Positions 1 to 9,872 of a stretch of DNA of 64,000 bases are shown here, one piece after another (positions within the stretch are counted from its first letter, which is position 1; each line of letters starts with the position of its first letter). The notes beneath the pieces were generated by a model. The model did not search any database. It was not told the DNA's origin and saw nothing but the letters and a program-made list of their open reading frames with translations. Both the position numbers and the translations under genes were made by a program. The stretch comes from Aegilops tauschii subsp. strangulata (lineage: Eukaryota; Streptophyta; Magnoliopsida; Poales; Poaceae). The stretch lies in NCBI RefSeq assembly GCF_002575655.3, contig NC_053038.3, positions 145,530,885 to 145,594,884 on the forward strand, in the 5' to 3' direction.

Positions 1-201
1 AATGCGTTGCCACATGATCTGAGTACATTAATGCATATTCACCGATTTGATAAAAAAAAGTCTAGTTTTGAAATACGCATATCACTAAAAACATGTTATG
101 TTTCACTCAAAATATATTCCTTTGGCGGTTTTGATGAGATAAGGGAGGAATGTTGTTGGTTTCAGGATTCGAGAAGTGGTATGTGTCTAATTTCTACTCT
201 T

Positions 202-641
202 ACTAGCAAGATGCCCGTGCGTTGCACGGAACATCAAGATCTTGTGGGAGAAAAGGATGAACGAGGTAAGGCCTTATCTGCAAATGTGGAGAGGATTGCG
301 GGTAAATTGCCATAGTTTCCTTCCTATCCGTCAGATATAAATCGGACGGCCAATATTGTAGGATGGTAGGCCCACCATCATCACCAACTCTACTTTTTAT
401 CCCTGCTCTTATAAAAAGCATAGTCGGTGATGATCGTGTGCCTGCCATCCTGCAATATAGGCCGTCCGATCTATATCTGACGGATAGGAAGGAAACTATG
501 GCAATTTTGCAAAAAGATACCCACGCCCCTCTCCACATTTGCAAATAAGGCCTTCCCTTGTTCATCCTTTTCTCCCACAAGATAAACTACTAATACAAAT
601 GCATCTTGATGTTCTGTGCAACGCATGGGCATCTTGCTAGT
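202..641. mobile_element. Foldback MITE with long inverted arms
   Basis: The two ends are inverted copies: bases 202-240 begin ACTAGCAAGATGCCCGTGCG and pair with 603-641 with two visible mismatches. The complementarity continues inward almost to the centre near 415, so the whole 440-bp unit folds on itself. The right arm carries about 20 extra bases near 583-602 that the left arm lacks. The ATGCCCGTGCGTTGC end is a motif I recognise from dispersed cereal MITEs, but I cannot fix the superfamily. No clear target-site duplication is visible. There is no coding content; the read-through frames on both strands only mirror each other. Confidence 0.75.
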
Positions 642-654
642 TGTTGCAAAAAGC

Positions 655-1480
655 CCATGTGTGTGTGAGAGAGAGAGGGAGAGGGGAGGAGGACGGAGTG
701 CATGTGTGACAAAGACACAAAGAGTGTGTGTGCGAGAGGTATCAGCTTAAAATGAGGCGATAGTGCGTGTGTGCACAATCGAGAGGGCGTGTCTCAAGAA
801 GGGAAGAAAAATCTACATAGATACAAGGAGCGGGAGAGAGACATGTATGCGATAGTGGAGCACGATTGTGCGGGTGTATAAACCTATCTAGAGGCTAGTC
901 GATAAATATTTGTGAGAGAAATACGAGTCGGGGGTGAGAAAGCGAGAGTTTTGTGTGTGAGAGAGAGAGAGATGGTAGTCGGGAAGGGGAGTGGAAGCAG
1001 GAGTTGTGTGTGTGTGAGAGAGAGAGGGGGGAGTTTGTCTGATCGGTAAACAAATGAATAATGTCAGTCTCGGATGGTGACGAAAAGGAGAACGCAACAA
1101 ATGTTGTGTCTACAGGAGAGAGAGTAATTTTAGTGGTATGATTCATATCTAGAGACATATAGGGTGTGTGAGAGAATCCCATAGAGAGAAAGACAAAGTG
1201 AAAGATGAGTGGAGACTGTGTGTGTGGTGGTGAAAAAGAAAGCTTAGGTACCTAGTGATACGAGAGAACGGTAGAGACGTGAAAGATAATGAAAACCGTG
1301 TAATGTATAATGATAGGGAGAGCGTGACAATTCTCAAGGGAGACGTCGAGAGACCATGTTTGCGAGGATAGAAGAAACATGAAGTGAGCTTGCAGGTGAG
1401 CTGGAGAAAAGAGAGTGATAGCTACATGAAGGAGCATGCATGCGAGAGAGATGGGCGTGAAAGGAGTGAACATAAAAGGG
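655..1480 (+). repeat. Purine-rich GA/GT low-complexity tract
   Basis: For about 800 bases the plus strand is dominated by G and A with recurring TGTGTGAGAGAG blocks (for example near 660, 955, 1010 and 1205). The minus strand is correspondingly pyrimidine-rich and gives spurious Ser/Leu/His-rich frames, which I do not regard as genes. The tract is a degenerate, interrupted dinucleotide array. Its left edge abuts the foldback MITE. Confidence 0.7.
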
Positions 1481-2028
1481 ATTCAAATATTTGAATTCGA
1501 GATGATGATACATGTAATCCATACTCAAACCAAAATTGATCTATCAAACATGCATACTCATATGAATTCACGCGCATCTATGTTATATAATATGTAGATA
1601 TTACTGATCCATACATTTTAGTAGAACATAATTTGGTTTAATTTTTTGAATTCAGCCTTATGATTTTGAGATCATCGTATTTGTAAATCATATTATACAT
1701 ATAAAGGAGCGGAATTCTTTGTCGTTCTTTTGAAAGTATATATAAAAAATGATGTATATAGAATTTTATTCCAATCGAAAATGGATCCCGCCCGAAAAAA
1801 TAGAATACAGACGGGATTCGAATTGAGTTGGCACGGTAAACGTGCACTCTGCAAAATTTGAACGAAGCGGGGAAAGTCGAAGTAACCGCCCGAAACCAAA
1901 ATCTGCTAGATGGAAATTACTACTGCCTATCCCTGCCACGAAAAGCATATCTGCTCGATTTCTATAGGTTTCGATAGGGGTAGGTTTGTAATTTCGCTCA
2001 AACGTGACACAACCGCCTCTCATCCAGA
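1481..2028. other. Unassigned AT-rich stretch, no gene seen
   Basis: No frame, repeat or splice pattern here is convincing. It separates the purine tract from the box-containing region upstream of the first gene remnant. Confidence 0.4.
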
Positions 2029-2315
2029 TTCATACACAGTGGGCGCCAAAACACAGTGTATGCTCGGCCGAAATCGACTCCCTCCCCGATTCATACACGG
2101 TGGGCGCCAAAAACAAACTCTCGTCGGCAAATATTGGTGTATGCGAGATTACCGTCCTATCCCCAACCGACTAATATTGCTGTGATGTAGGAAATTTGAA
2201 ACCGGGGCTAAGTTTGTAAATTTCCTCGCATTTGAGACAAGCGCACCCTGAAGACATGGTTCCCGCTTCCTCTTCACCTCCATTTCCCCATTCGTACTCC
2301 GTGGGCGCCAAAACA
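2029..2315 (+). promoter_or_regulatory. Three GGCGCCAAAA boxes (E2F-like) in a repeated 24-bp context
   Basis: GGCGCCAAAA or a one-base variant occurs at 2042-2050, 2103-2112 and 2304-2313. The reverse complement TTTTGGCGCC fits the E2F consensus TTTSSCGC. The first two lie in a near-identical context (attcatacac, then gtgggcgcc) and the third in a diverged one (ttcgtactccgtgggcgcc). They sit directly upstream of the CCACCATG candidate start at 2374. Whether they act as E2F sites or are only remnants of a small duplication is inference. Confidence 0.4.
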
Positions 2316-2373
2316 CCCTCTCCACCCCAGCCTCCTCCGTCCGCCACCCCATCCACCGCCATCCTCCTCCACC

Positions 2374-2694
2374 ATGCCGGAGCTGATACCCCGACGCCGC
2401 CGTCCATTACAAGAGATCGACCTCTCTCATCCACAGCTTCGGACCGGCCGGATCCTTGCATCCCGTCCTCTCGCTTCATCCCCGCTGTCGTCCACCTTCC
2501 CGGCGTCGCTCCTACGACCGCCTCGTCCATCGGGCGCTGCTGCCACCGTCTACCCTCCTAGATCTGCTTCCACGCCGCCAACAACCATCGCTACCGCAGC
2601 ACCGTCAAATTCTCAGCAAGTGCATACACGGCGCCGCACCAGAGGCGGTACTCTTTCGTATCTGCTCAACTTATTTATTGCAGCAAGAAAATAG
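2374..2694 (+). pseudogene. Candidate first exon of decayed gene, function unknown
   Basis: A GC-rich open frame of 106 codons starts with a good plant start context (CCACCATGCCG) and encodes an Arg/Ser/Pro/Thr-rich protein with no recognised domain. Base composition changes sharply after about 2690, as expected at an exon-intron boundary in a grass gene. The neighbouring frames over the same bases are also open for 100 codons or more, so the frame is not certain. I link it to the exons at 4475-8206 only by position and orientation. It may instead be 5' UTR or unrelated GC-rich sequence. Confidence 0.25.
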
Positions 2695-3530
2695 ATCGCC
2701 ACTGCTTTACTCTGATTTCTTGTCCATCACTTACTTGGTAGTTGAAAGTAAACATTGGTTGCGAAGTTGCCTTTGTCCGGTTTGCACCTTCAGATCCGCC
2801 ATAGCATGCTCAACACTATACTCCCAATGCTTATGGTTTTCCCCTTTTATATTCCACACTAATTAAATCACAGTAGACTAAATTTCAAAATTGGGTCAGT
2901 CGATTTTTCAGAGCTCGCTGGAGTTCGTCGATGCGAACGAAGGGGCTCGGGTGGGGACTTTGGTTGTGGGGGGGGGGGGGCGGTGGTGGGGCCACACCGA
3001 ACGAAGAAAACTCGATGCGGGTGGGGGTGGTGGAGGAACACAGGCGGTGGGGGCCGGCGGCCCGTGCGGTGTTCTGTATGGGAAGAAGCAGAGACGAGGA
3101 AGAAGAAGGGTCAGGAGACGTACGATCTTCATCCAACAGCCTGAAATGGTCGACTGACACAAATGAAAAAAGTCACGCGACTTGCATGCAGACATGCCTT
3201 TATATTCAGTACCATCATCGTACCTGCTTAGCACAGCTCCTGAATCCATCAATCTAAACAACGTGCCACTCATAATTCCAAACTTGTTATTCAAGTACGA
3301 ATCTAATATGATGATGATATTACTAAAAAAGATAACATTTAATTGGTCAGCTAATGTTCCTACTTTACTTTCGAAAAGCACGTGCACCACATATAGAGAG
3401 GTAGCAGGGAGTTGCTTTCTTAATGCGCTCTGGTTCATCATGTGTGGGCACTGCGCAACGAACATTTTATTATCCAAAATCTGCTTGCTCTTGTTTAGCA
3501 TGTTCCTCTTCCGTTCTTCTTTAATAAGTA
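2695..3530. other. Putative intron or intergenic DNA with G-run near 2970
   Basis: The stretch holds a run of about a dozen G residues near 2970 inside a GC-rich block (2885-3160) with mirrored open frames on both strands. I see no supported coding function. It ends at the Stowaway element. Confidence 0.35.
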
Positions 3531-3689
3531 CTCTCTCCGTTCCTAAATACAAGTCTTTGTATAGATTCCACCATGGACTACATATGGAGCAAAATGAGTG
3601 AATCTACACTCTAAAATGTATCTGGATACATCTCTATGTGATCCATAGTGGAAATCTCTACCAAGACTTATATTTTGGAACGGAGGGAG
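3531..3689. mobile_element. Stowaway MITE, Thalos type (Tc1/Mariner)
   Basis: The element is 159 bp, starts CTCTCTCCGTTCCTAAATA and ends with the inverted copy TGGAACGGAGGGAG. It is flanked by a TA duplication at 3529-3530 and 3690-3691. The inner sequence (gattccaccatgga, gtgaatctacactctaaaatg) matches the common cereal Thalos-type Stowaway as I know it. It is non-autonomous and was mobilised by Tc1/Mariner transposases. It lies in the putative intron of the decayed gene. Confidence 0.9.
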
Positions 3690-4474
3690 TATGATAGTAG
3701 TACAATATGTTCCTTATAGTGAAGATGAGCAGGGACATTTGCAGTGTAGAGGTCTATACGGTCGGTTTTGATGGACACTTTGAACTCTTCGGGCCTCTTT
3801 GATTCAAAGGATTTTGTAAACATGGGAATAGGATTTGTACTGGCCTGCCCACTTGAATCCTATAAGAATAGCAAGGAAATGCGGGGAGCTGAGTCGCCTT
3901 TGAGAGTTACACTGATATTAACAGTACCTCACCTTCAGTTGAAGAGAGCTGGTATCCGAAGCCTTTCTAGCCGTACTGGCAATACTAGCACATATATTCC
4001 AGCAAGTTCCACTTTGCTGATTTTACTCTGATGCTTACGGTTATCCCGTTATATCTACACTATGATCTGTGTAGCTGCTTTGTGTCGCACTAGCAGCAGT
4101 CCACTCTTGAAGCTAAACACCGCAATGACTTACAAAATTGGCACCAAGGCATTGAGTGCCATTCTGGATGCAATGAAACTCATACGCTCCCTACCTGTTG
4201 ATTCTTGTTCAAAATATGATCCTAAACCTCGAGGAGTCAAAGGCAGATGGCCTGTCCTGTTCACCCATCAAGGTGCCTGTTCTAATTTGGCAAGGTTTTA
4301 TTGATTACGTGTATCTTGCATATGTTGTCTTGCATTTCTTCTACTTTGTTGCACCGCCATCTGCTTAGTTTACTCATCATATATGTCGAGATGCCATGCC
4401 CATCCATTATCAATACATATTCCATATGTCATCATACCATGTTTTTTCACTCAAATGTTGTTCTTGTGCATCAG
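3690..4474. other. Putative intron; weak exon possibility at 4080-4270
   Basis: A frame across roughly 4065-4270 reads as a plausible but unrecognised peptide containing KALSAILDAMKLIRSLP. It lacks a clean donor site. The rest of the stretch is AT-rich, and the polypyrimidine tract before 4475 ends in a usable acceptor (tgcatcag). Confidence 0.3.
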
Positions 4475-4951
4475 ACATCAAAAAGGAAGAGGGTGATTGC
4501 CGAACCTGAAGGAGCACCAGCAAAGTCCTTGAAAAACATGGTTGTGCCGAAGAAATCAGACAGCACCCCACTTATATTGGTTGTACAACCAGTGACACAA
4601 AACGTAGGACCGACTCCAGCAGACTGTGCCCATACTTCACTGGCCACACCACTAGCCCCACCACACAGGACCTGCACCCCAGCAAAAGGTATGCCGATTT
4701 CAGTTGTCATAGCACCAGCCGTACCACAGAAAAATCCCACTCCAGCAAAAAGTACAGCAAGTCCACCGGCCGAAGACCTATCCCAACTGCAGAGACGGCC
4801 AATTCCTGCAGATTGAAACCCCATTCCAGTTATTCCCAGTTTAAAAGACAATGCTTTCAATGTTGTTAGGGACTATGTGCATATATTCCCATCATGGGAA
4901 GATTATTGTGAAGACAAACACCATTTTCACATCTTCCTGTGCCACTTACGT
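4475..4951 (+). pseudogene. Exon with PTPA-type repeats, then conserved FPSWEDY segment; stop codon inside
   Basis: The exon starts after acceptor CAG (4472-4474) and ends at donor CGT/GTAAGT (4951/4952). The first half begins TSKRKR (nuclear-signal-like) and is low complexity, with diverged repeats of the form VxPxxQxxxPTPAxS (TPADC, TPAKG, TPAKS, IPAD). An in-frame TGA lies at about 4815. Beyond it the frame stays open and encodes VVRDYVHIFPSWEDYCEDK and further residues. That segment together with the next exon resembles cereal proteins related to the Ptta/En/Spm plant transposase domain (Pfam Transposase_24), from memory. The exon edges are good, so this was once a real spliced gene. The stop suggests decay. 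Confidence 0.5.
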
Positions 4952-5039
4952 GTAAGTGCTATTATTCATGGTGATTGTTTTCCTATTTTCTGCTGATTGA
5001 ACACATCAATGATTTACATTACATTATTGTAAGTAAGCG

Positions 5040-5260
5040 AGGGTCAATTTGGATAGTAATGACAAGCAAAGCTTGCTTGCGCTTTTCAAGGAAGCATTGC
5101 AGCAATATTGGTGTTACCTGAGGAAATCACACTTTGATGGCAAGTCTATAAACGAATTTCTGGTGAAGTCTCCTGTGCTAAATTGAGAAGACATTGAATG
5201 GAAAAACCTTGTTATGCACTGGTCTCGTTCCGAGGATGAGTTACTGTCTACGATATCACA
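5040..5260 (+). pseudogene. Exon of the same decayed gene, Transposase_24-like, in-frame TGA
   Basis: The frame starting near 5043 encodes ALFKEALQQYWCYLRKSHFD followed by a conserved-looking FLVKSP segment, then hits TGA at 5184-5186, then continues with WKNLVMHWSRSEDE. The spacing of aromatic and charged residues is typical of the helical C-terminal part of Ptta/En/Spm-related cereal proteins. Joined to the 4951 donor by the obvious acceptors, the phase does not work cleanly, which agrees with a decayed copy. The right edge is uncertain. Confidence 0.45.
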
Positions 5261-5367
5261 TGGCAATTTGAACTTCTACTCTTCCGCATGTGCCTTACGG
5301 ATCTTTTTTGCAGGAAATCTGCTCGAAAAAAAATTCCGGTTTGAAAAGAACGACATGATATCGCAAA

Positions 5368-5905
5368 TATGCTGCCCGCTGCTTTGCTCTTGGTAGTACC
5401 CGTTGTCCTGAATCACTATACTTGCATACATACTTGGTTCATTATGTGACAACAGTATGCATGATAGCTTGCTTATCAATTGTTCGCTCCAAATTATCTG
5501 ATTTGTATGAATGGTTACATTAGTGTAGATGCCAATGAAATTTCTTAGCTCTGCATTGTTCTTGTAAGTACTTGCTGTCCTTTATCAGTGTACTTATATT
5601 GACAGGTAGTTGTTCATGTACCATCACTCTGCAGCTTATTTTCCTTTACCCTCCATTTTCTACACATAAATCTATATTTACTCTTACCATAAGGTTGGAT
5701 AACACCGATGGTACTGAAGAAGTTTAGCTCTGCATTGCTCTTGGCTGTACCCTTTGCCTGTATCGTTGTACTTACATTTATAGCTACTTGGTTATGTAGC
5801 ATCACTCTTCATCTTATCTTAAATATTCTCCATTTTTTCTTATATTGTCACATCTATATTTACACTTAACAAAATGTAGAATAAATGCAATGCTTATGAA
5901 GAAGA
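5368..5905 (+). repeat. Three diverged tandem units of about 180 bp
   Basis: The phrase ctgctttgctcttgg (near 5378) recurs as ctgcattgttcttg (near 5549) and ctgcattgctcttggctg (near 5731), each followed by related sequence ending in an ATG- or GAAGAA-containing segment (near 5525, 5712 and 5893). The period is about 180 bp. The last unit runs into the exon at 5880. This looks like a local intron triplication. Confidence 0.5.
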
Positions 5906-5984
5906 TTCTGTGGTAAACTTCTTGAATTGCCCCCCCCCCATCAGCATGGACAAGGGCTTTATAGAGCCTGCCTTCACCAATAAT
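5880..5984 (+). pseudogene. Penultimate exon of the decayed gene
   Basis: The exon is 105 nt (35 codons), bounded by acceptor TAG (5877-5879) and donor AAT/GTAAGT (5984/5985). It encodes NKCNAYEEDSVVNFLNC, three prolines from a nine-C run, then MDKGFIEPAFTNN. Both edges are in phase 0 and join in frame to the 8114 exon. The family is not recognised from this exon alone. Confidence 0.5.
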
Positions 5985-6142
5985 GTAAGTTTGCCCTTCT
6001 CAAGCCTTCAAACGTTGTTGTGTATATTTGGTTAGGCATGACTGCAACAACTGTTTATTTTTGGTGTTTGCATTAAATTGCATGTTTAAATTTTATTATG
6101 TAGTTCATAAACAAAAGTTTGTCCTTCTCAATTTAAGTTTTC

Positions 6143-7638
6143 CACTACTAGGAAAAGACCTACTAGTGGCGCACCAGTTTTGCCTACTAATGGCGCACTA
6201 CTGGTGCGCCACTAGTACCACGCCACTAGTATTAAATACTAATGGCGCACCACTGGTGCGCCATTAGTCTCTGGTATACTATGGCGCACCACAGGTGCGC
6301 CATTAGTATAGCCCACGGTGCGCCATTAGTATCTCGTATACTAATGACGCACCACATAGAAGTGCGCCATTAGTAACAATTTTTTTAAAAAAAAATTAGA
6401 TTTTTTTTAAATTTTTTTAAATTTATTTTTTCGTTTTTTTCTTAATCTCGGGTCACTATGGCTTAATCTCGAGTCAATATGCTTAATCTCAAGTCAAATC
6501 GCACTCTGTGGTCAAACTTCCCGGAAGGTCACCCATCCTCACACTACTCCAGCCCGAGCATGCTTAACTTCGCAGTTCTATCCAACCCCAGCACCAGCTC
6601 ACTTCACAGGCACTTGTTGATATATCTACCATATCAATCCTAGTAAACCTTGATGATGTCTAGGACTTTGTTCATGTTCATGAGTATGATGAAATTTTGA
6701 AAAATATTTCAAACTTCCTGGTCATATTACGTATCATTTTTTGAGAAAAAATTCCAAAAAAAATTCAACACCAATATTTTTTCTGTTACTAGTGGCGCGC
6801 CTAGCAAACGGTGCGCCACTAGTAAGTTTGAAATTTTTTGAAGTTTTTTGCCTCTAGATCTTAAAAGCCCCGTATCTTTCGTTCTGTTAGGTTTTTGGGG
6901 ATTCTGAAAATCTTCAACAAAGTTTCCCGATTGAATTTGGATGTAACTTTTCGAGTAGATGATTTTTCATATAAAAAACTTTTTAACCCGAGTTCGTATG
7001 CAAAAGTTATGCCCATTTTACAAATTCCAGAGAGATTTTGCAAATAAAGTCGAAATTCATATTTGTAAATTTTCCCAACAACTAGACCACATATCACATG
7101 GGAAACTTATTTTCTTTTATTTTTTTGACATTTCCATCATTTTCTTTTATTTTTTTAAACTGAAAAGGCGGTCCACAGGGGGGGCGTTTGGTGGAATTTT
7201 TGGGCCAAGTTAGTAATGGCGCACCGTGGGAGTGGTGCGCCATTACTAGTTTTGAAAAAAAAATTAAAAAATTTGAAAAAGAAATTGAAAAAATTTACTA
7301 GTGGCGCACCATGGATGTGGTGCGCCATTACTAGTTTAACTAGTAATGGCGCACTATCCACTGGTGCGCGCCATTACTAGTTTTGAAAAAAAAATTTGAA
7401 AAAAAATTTGAAAAAAATTACTAGTGGCGCACCGTGGATGTGGTGCGCCATTACTAGTTTTGAAAAAAAAGAAAAAAAATTTGTTACTAATGGCGCACCG
7501 TGGATGTGGTGCGCCATTAGTATTTGGACACTAATGGCGCACCGACACATGGTGCGCCATTAGTATATAGTAGTGGCGCACCAGATGTCTGGTGCGCCAT
7601 TAGTGGCCATATCATCTAAAGCCCTTTTCCTAGTAGTG
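6143..7638. mobile_element. Complete non-autonomous CACTA (En/Spm) transposon, 1,496 bp
   Basis: The left end is CACTACTAGGAAAAGACC and the right end is the inverted copy CCCTTTTCCTAGTAGTG. The 3-bp target duplication is TTC (6140-6142 and 7639-7641). Both subterminal zones (6150-6380 and 7210-7610) are packed with palindromic units of the type actagTGGCGCACC and GGTGCGCCAttagt, the usual transposase-binding arrays of CACTA elements. The middle holds no ORF but a segment derived from 5S rRNA. It lies in the last intron of the decayed gene, between donor 5985 and acceptor 8113. A related truncated copy is at 22131. Confidence 0.92.
6501..6593 (-). other. 5S rRNA-derived segment inside CACTA, antisense to plus strand
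   Basis: Read on the minus strand, 6593-6501 contains TAGAACTGCGAAGTTAAGC, ATGCTCGGGC, GGAGTAGTG, AGGATGGGTGACC and GGGAAGTT in the order and spacing of the 3' two thirds of plant 5S rRNA. The internal Pol III elements are recognisable: box A (AGTTAAGCATGC) and box C (AGGATGGGTGACC). The 5' third of 5S is not recognisable. Cassandra TRIM retrotransposons also carry a 5S-derived segment, but this one is internal to a CACTA element with intact ends. Confidence 0.8.
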
Positions 7639-7724
7639 TTCAGTTGTACAACCAAGTTCCTTCTTCATACCATGTAAATTAAACTATACAGAGCAAGTGA
7701 TCTTATTTTGCACTGCATGTATGC

Positions 7725-8090
7725 TTCTGTTCTTGATCCGTAATCCAGTGGTGTGGGAACCTACCCACTACAAGACAATGTCATATTCTGCAATGTCTTA
7801 ACTATGAACAATGTCATATCATTCTACTATTATTTAAACCGTCTCTTTATTTGCCTATTTGAAATGGGATAAAATGATAGCACACTAACCATTGATACTT
7901 ATGAGTTCTTGATCTATAATCGAGTGGTGTCGTGAAGCTGCCAACTCCTTCACAATGTCATTTCCTGCCATGTCTTGACCTGAACAATACCATATTGTGT
8001 TAATGCAATTTTAAACTGTGTCACTTTATTCATCAGTAATAAATGTGATGAATTGTCAGAAGTGATACTTTTATGTGCAAAACCTGTCAC
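7725..8090 (+). repeat. Two diverged tandem units of about 178 bp in the last intron
   Basis: Phrases such as ttcttgatc...aatc.agtggtgt (near 7731 and 7909), followed by acaatgtcat and tgccatgtcttgac, recur once with a period of about 178 bp. The period is close to that of the 5368-5905 array. Confidence 0.45.
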
Positions 8091-8113
8091 CTGTTTGCTT
8101 GTTTATCTTTCAG

Positions 8114-8206
8114 AGCGAGGATGATATAAGTGTTAAACAAGCGCAGTCTCATCAGCTTGCTCAGCTGCTTGCGCTGCAGATCCCCAGCAGGGCTAACCTT
8201 TCTTGA
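8114..8206 (+). pseudogene. Terminal exon of the decayed gene
   Basis: After acceptor TTTCAG (8113) the frame encodes SEDDISVKQAQSHQLAQLLA and ten more residues before TGA at 8204-8206. Phase 0 matches the 5984 donor, so the two exons splice in frame across the CACTA-bearing intron. The Gln/Leu/Ala-rich helix is a plausible C-terminus. Downstream (8240-8345) a 67-bp direct duplication (ctttgatgcc...tgtaat) sits in what would be the 3' UTR. Confidence 0.5.
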
Positions 8207-8429
8207 ACTCTATTGAAGTGCTGTCGGTTTTGTATATTATTTTTTCGGCATGTCTAGTTGCACTGGTGGCGATCTTTGATGCCTCGTGTATGTAATTTGC
8301 TGTCTGCTTGTGCTTTATTATCATAGTAGCGAACTTTGATGCCCAGTGGATGTAATATGCCGTAATTTCTTTATTGTATACTGTAGTTTTTTCTTATTCA
8401 CGATGTATGATCCTCATCATGGGCTCCGT

Positions 8430-9872
8430 CATCTTGGTCCGTTAGAAGGCCTAAATGTAAAGTGGCCCACTAGTAGATTCAGGCCTTTAATAGGCCGAGT
8501 AAACCGCCGGCCCTCTTTTCGCAAGAAAACTCAATGGGCTTTTAGGAGGCTGAGAAGTAGGTTGGGCCTGAAACGTGCCGAACAGCTCACGAGACGGCAG
8601 CAGCCCGAAATGGACCCCGGCCCATGATTGTGCCAATCAAATCACGAGCTTTTAACAGGCCAGAATTGTCTCGGTACTTGTTTGGCCCAATTAGATTATC
8701 GGCTGCGAGCACGCCGGATGCAAACCGGGCCGTAGTTAGGCCCAACTATATGACGGGCTTTTAACAGGCTGAAATTAATATAGGGCCAAAATGTTAAACA
8801 GGCCCTTAATAGGCCGAAACTAATATCAGGCCGAATTACTAAATGGGGCTTTAGCAAGTGGGCCCAAAAGCATAGCGTCCAGTTGACGGGCCGAATCTGA
8901 TGTGGGCCATAATTTAGCACAAAGCCTCTTAAAGGGCTGGACCTGATCTGGGCGGTAATTTGGCCCAGAATGTGGTACGCTTTTAACGGGCCGGATCTCA
9001 TATGGGCCATTGTTAGGCCCGGAATGTGGCAGGCCATTAATGGACCTGATCAAATATGGTCCAGCATTTGGCCCAAAACATGGCAGCCATTTTATGGGTC
9101 GCCTACTAGGGTCCTCAAAATCTTGTGGGCATACAGCTGGGCCGGCATATTAATGTCGGCGAAATCTCATGCGCCTTTAGCTGGGCCGGCCCATTATGGT
9201 CCACAAAAATCTTGTGGGCCTTCACCTAGGCCAGCCCATTATGGCCTGCAAAAATCTTGTGGGCCTTTACCTTGGCCGGCCCATTATGGCCCGCAAAATC
9301 TTGTGGGCCTTTAGCAGGGCCAGCCCATTATGGTCTGCAAAATCTCATGGGCCTTTAGCTGGGCCGGCCCATTATGGTCCGCAAAATCTTGCGGGCCTTT
9401 AGTTGGGCCGGCCCATTTAAACTTTATGGGCCAATTTTGGGCCGGTCCACGTGTCAACATATCATAGGCGCATCTCGTCCATTGTATGAGTGACACCTGT
9501 GCCAACGCGGAGCTGACACGTGTTTTCGTCAGCCAACAGAATTTTACACGAGGAAAATCCCCATTGGTCTGGGCTGTTAACGGGTTATTAGATCCAAAAC
9601 CGGACCCAATAGCTTAACGGCGTTCCGTTACGGTGGATGCCACGTGTCAGTCACCCTTGAAGAAAGCACTTCTGTGACGCGCGATTTATCGTCATGGAAG
9701 TGGACACTTCCATGATGATAATTTTGGTAATGTCATGGAACACTTCTACGACAGCACAGGTATGACTATCTTGATTCTGTCATAAAATTGTCATGGATGT
9801 ACATGCATGACAGAAAACGTGACCTACTATGACAAACACGTATCATCACAGAAGTGTATTTTTTTTGTAGTG
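8430..9872 (-). mobile_element. CACTA fragment, right end with CACTACAAAAAAAATACACTT
   Basis: On the minus strand the element starts at 9872 with CACTACAAAAAAAATACACT, followed by the subterminal repeats GTCATGnnnGTCATGACA and a GGCCCA-rich interior reaching back to about 8430. No matching second terminus is present on the left, so this is one end plus interior. It is a different CACTA family from the TGGCGCACC elements. A second fragment with a CACTACAAAAAAAGAC end is at 24445-24664. Confidence 0.75.
9105..9420 (+). repeat. 45-46-bp tandem repeat rich in TGGGCC/GGCCCA
   Basis: The unit GGCCCATTATGGtCCgCAAAA followed by tcttgtgggcctttagctggg repeats about six times with small changes. Each unit contributes GGCCCA and TGGGCC words. 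The array lies inside the CACTA interior. Confidence 0.8.

Noticed and set aside
203..580. Open frames on both strands within 200-580
   Set aside because: They mirror each other because the region is a foldback MITE.
888..1528. Ser/Leu/His-rich minus-strand frames
   Set aside because: They are translations of the GA/GT low-complexity tract.
2885..3160. Gly- and Pro-rich frames around a G-run
   Set aside because: Both strands are open over the same GC-rich block and no domain or splice context supports either.
3791..3885. Possible MITE end gggcctctttgattcaaagg
   Set aside because: The phrase resembles a known cereal MITE terminus, but no matching inverted end was found, so the element is not supported.
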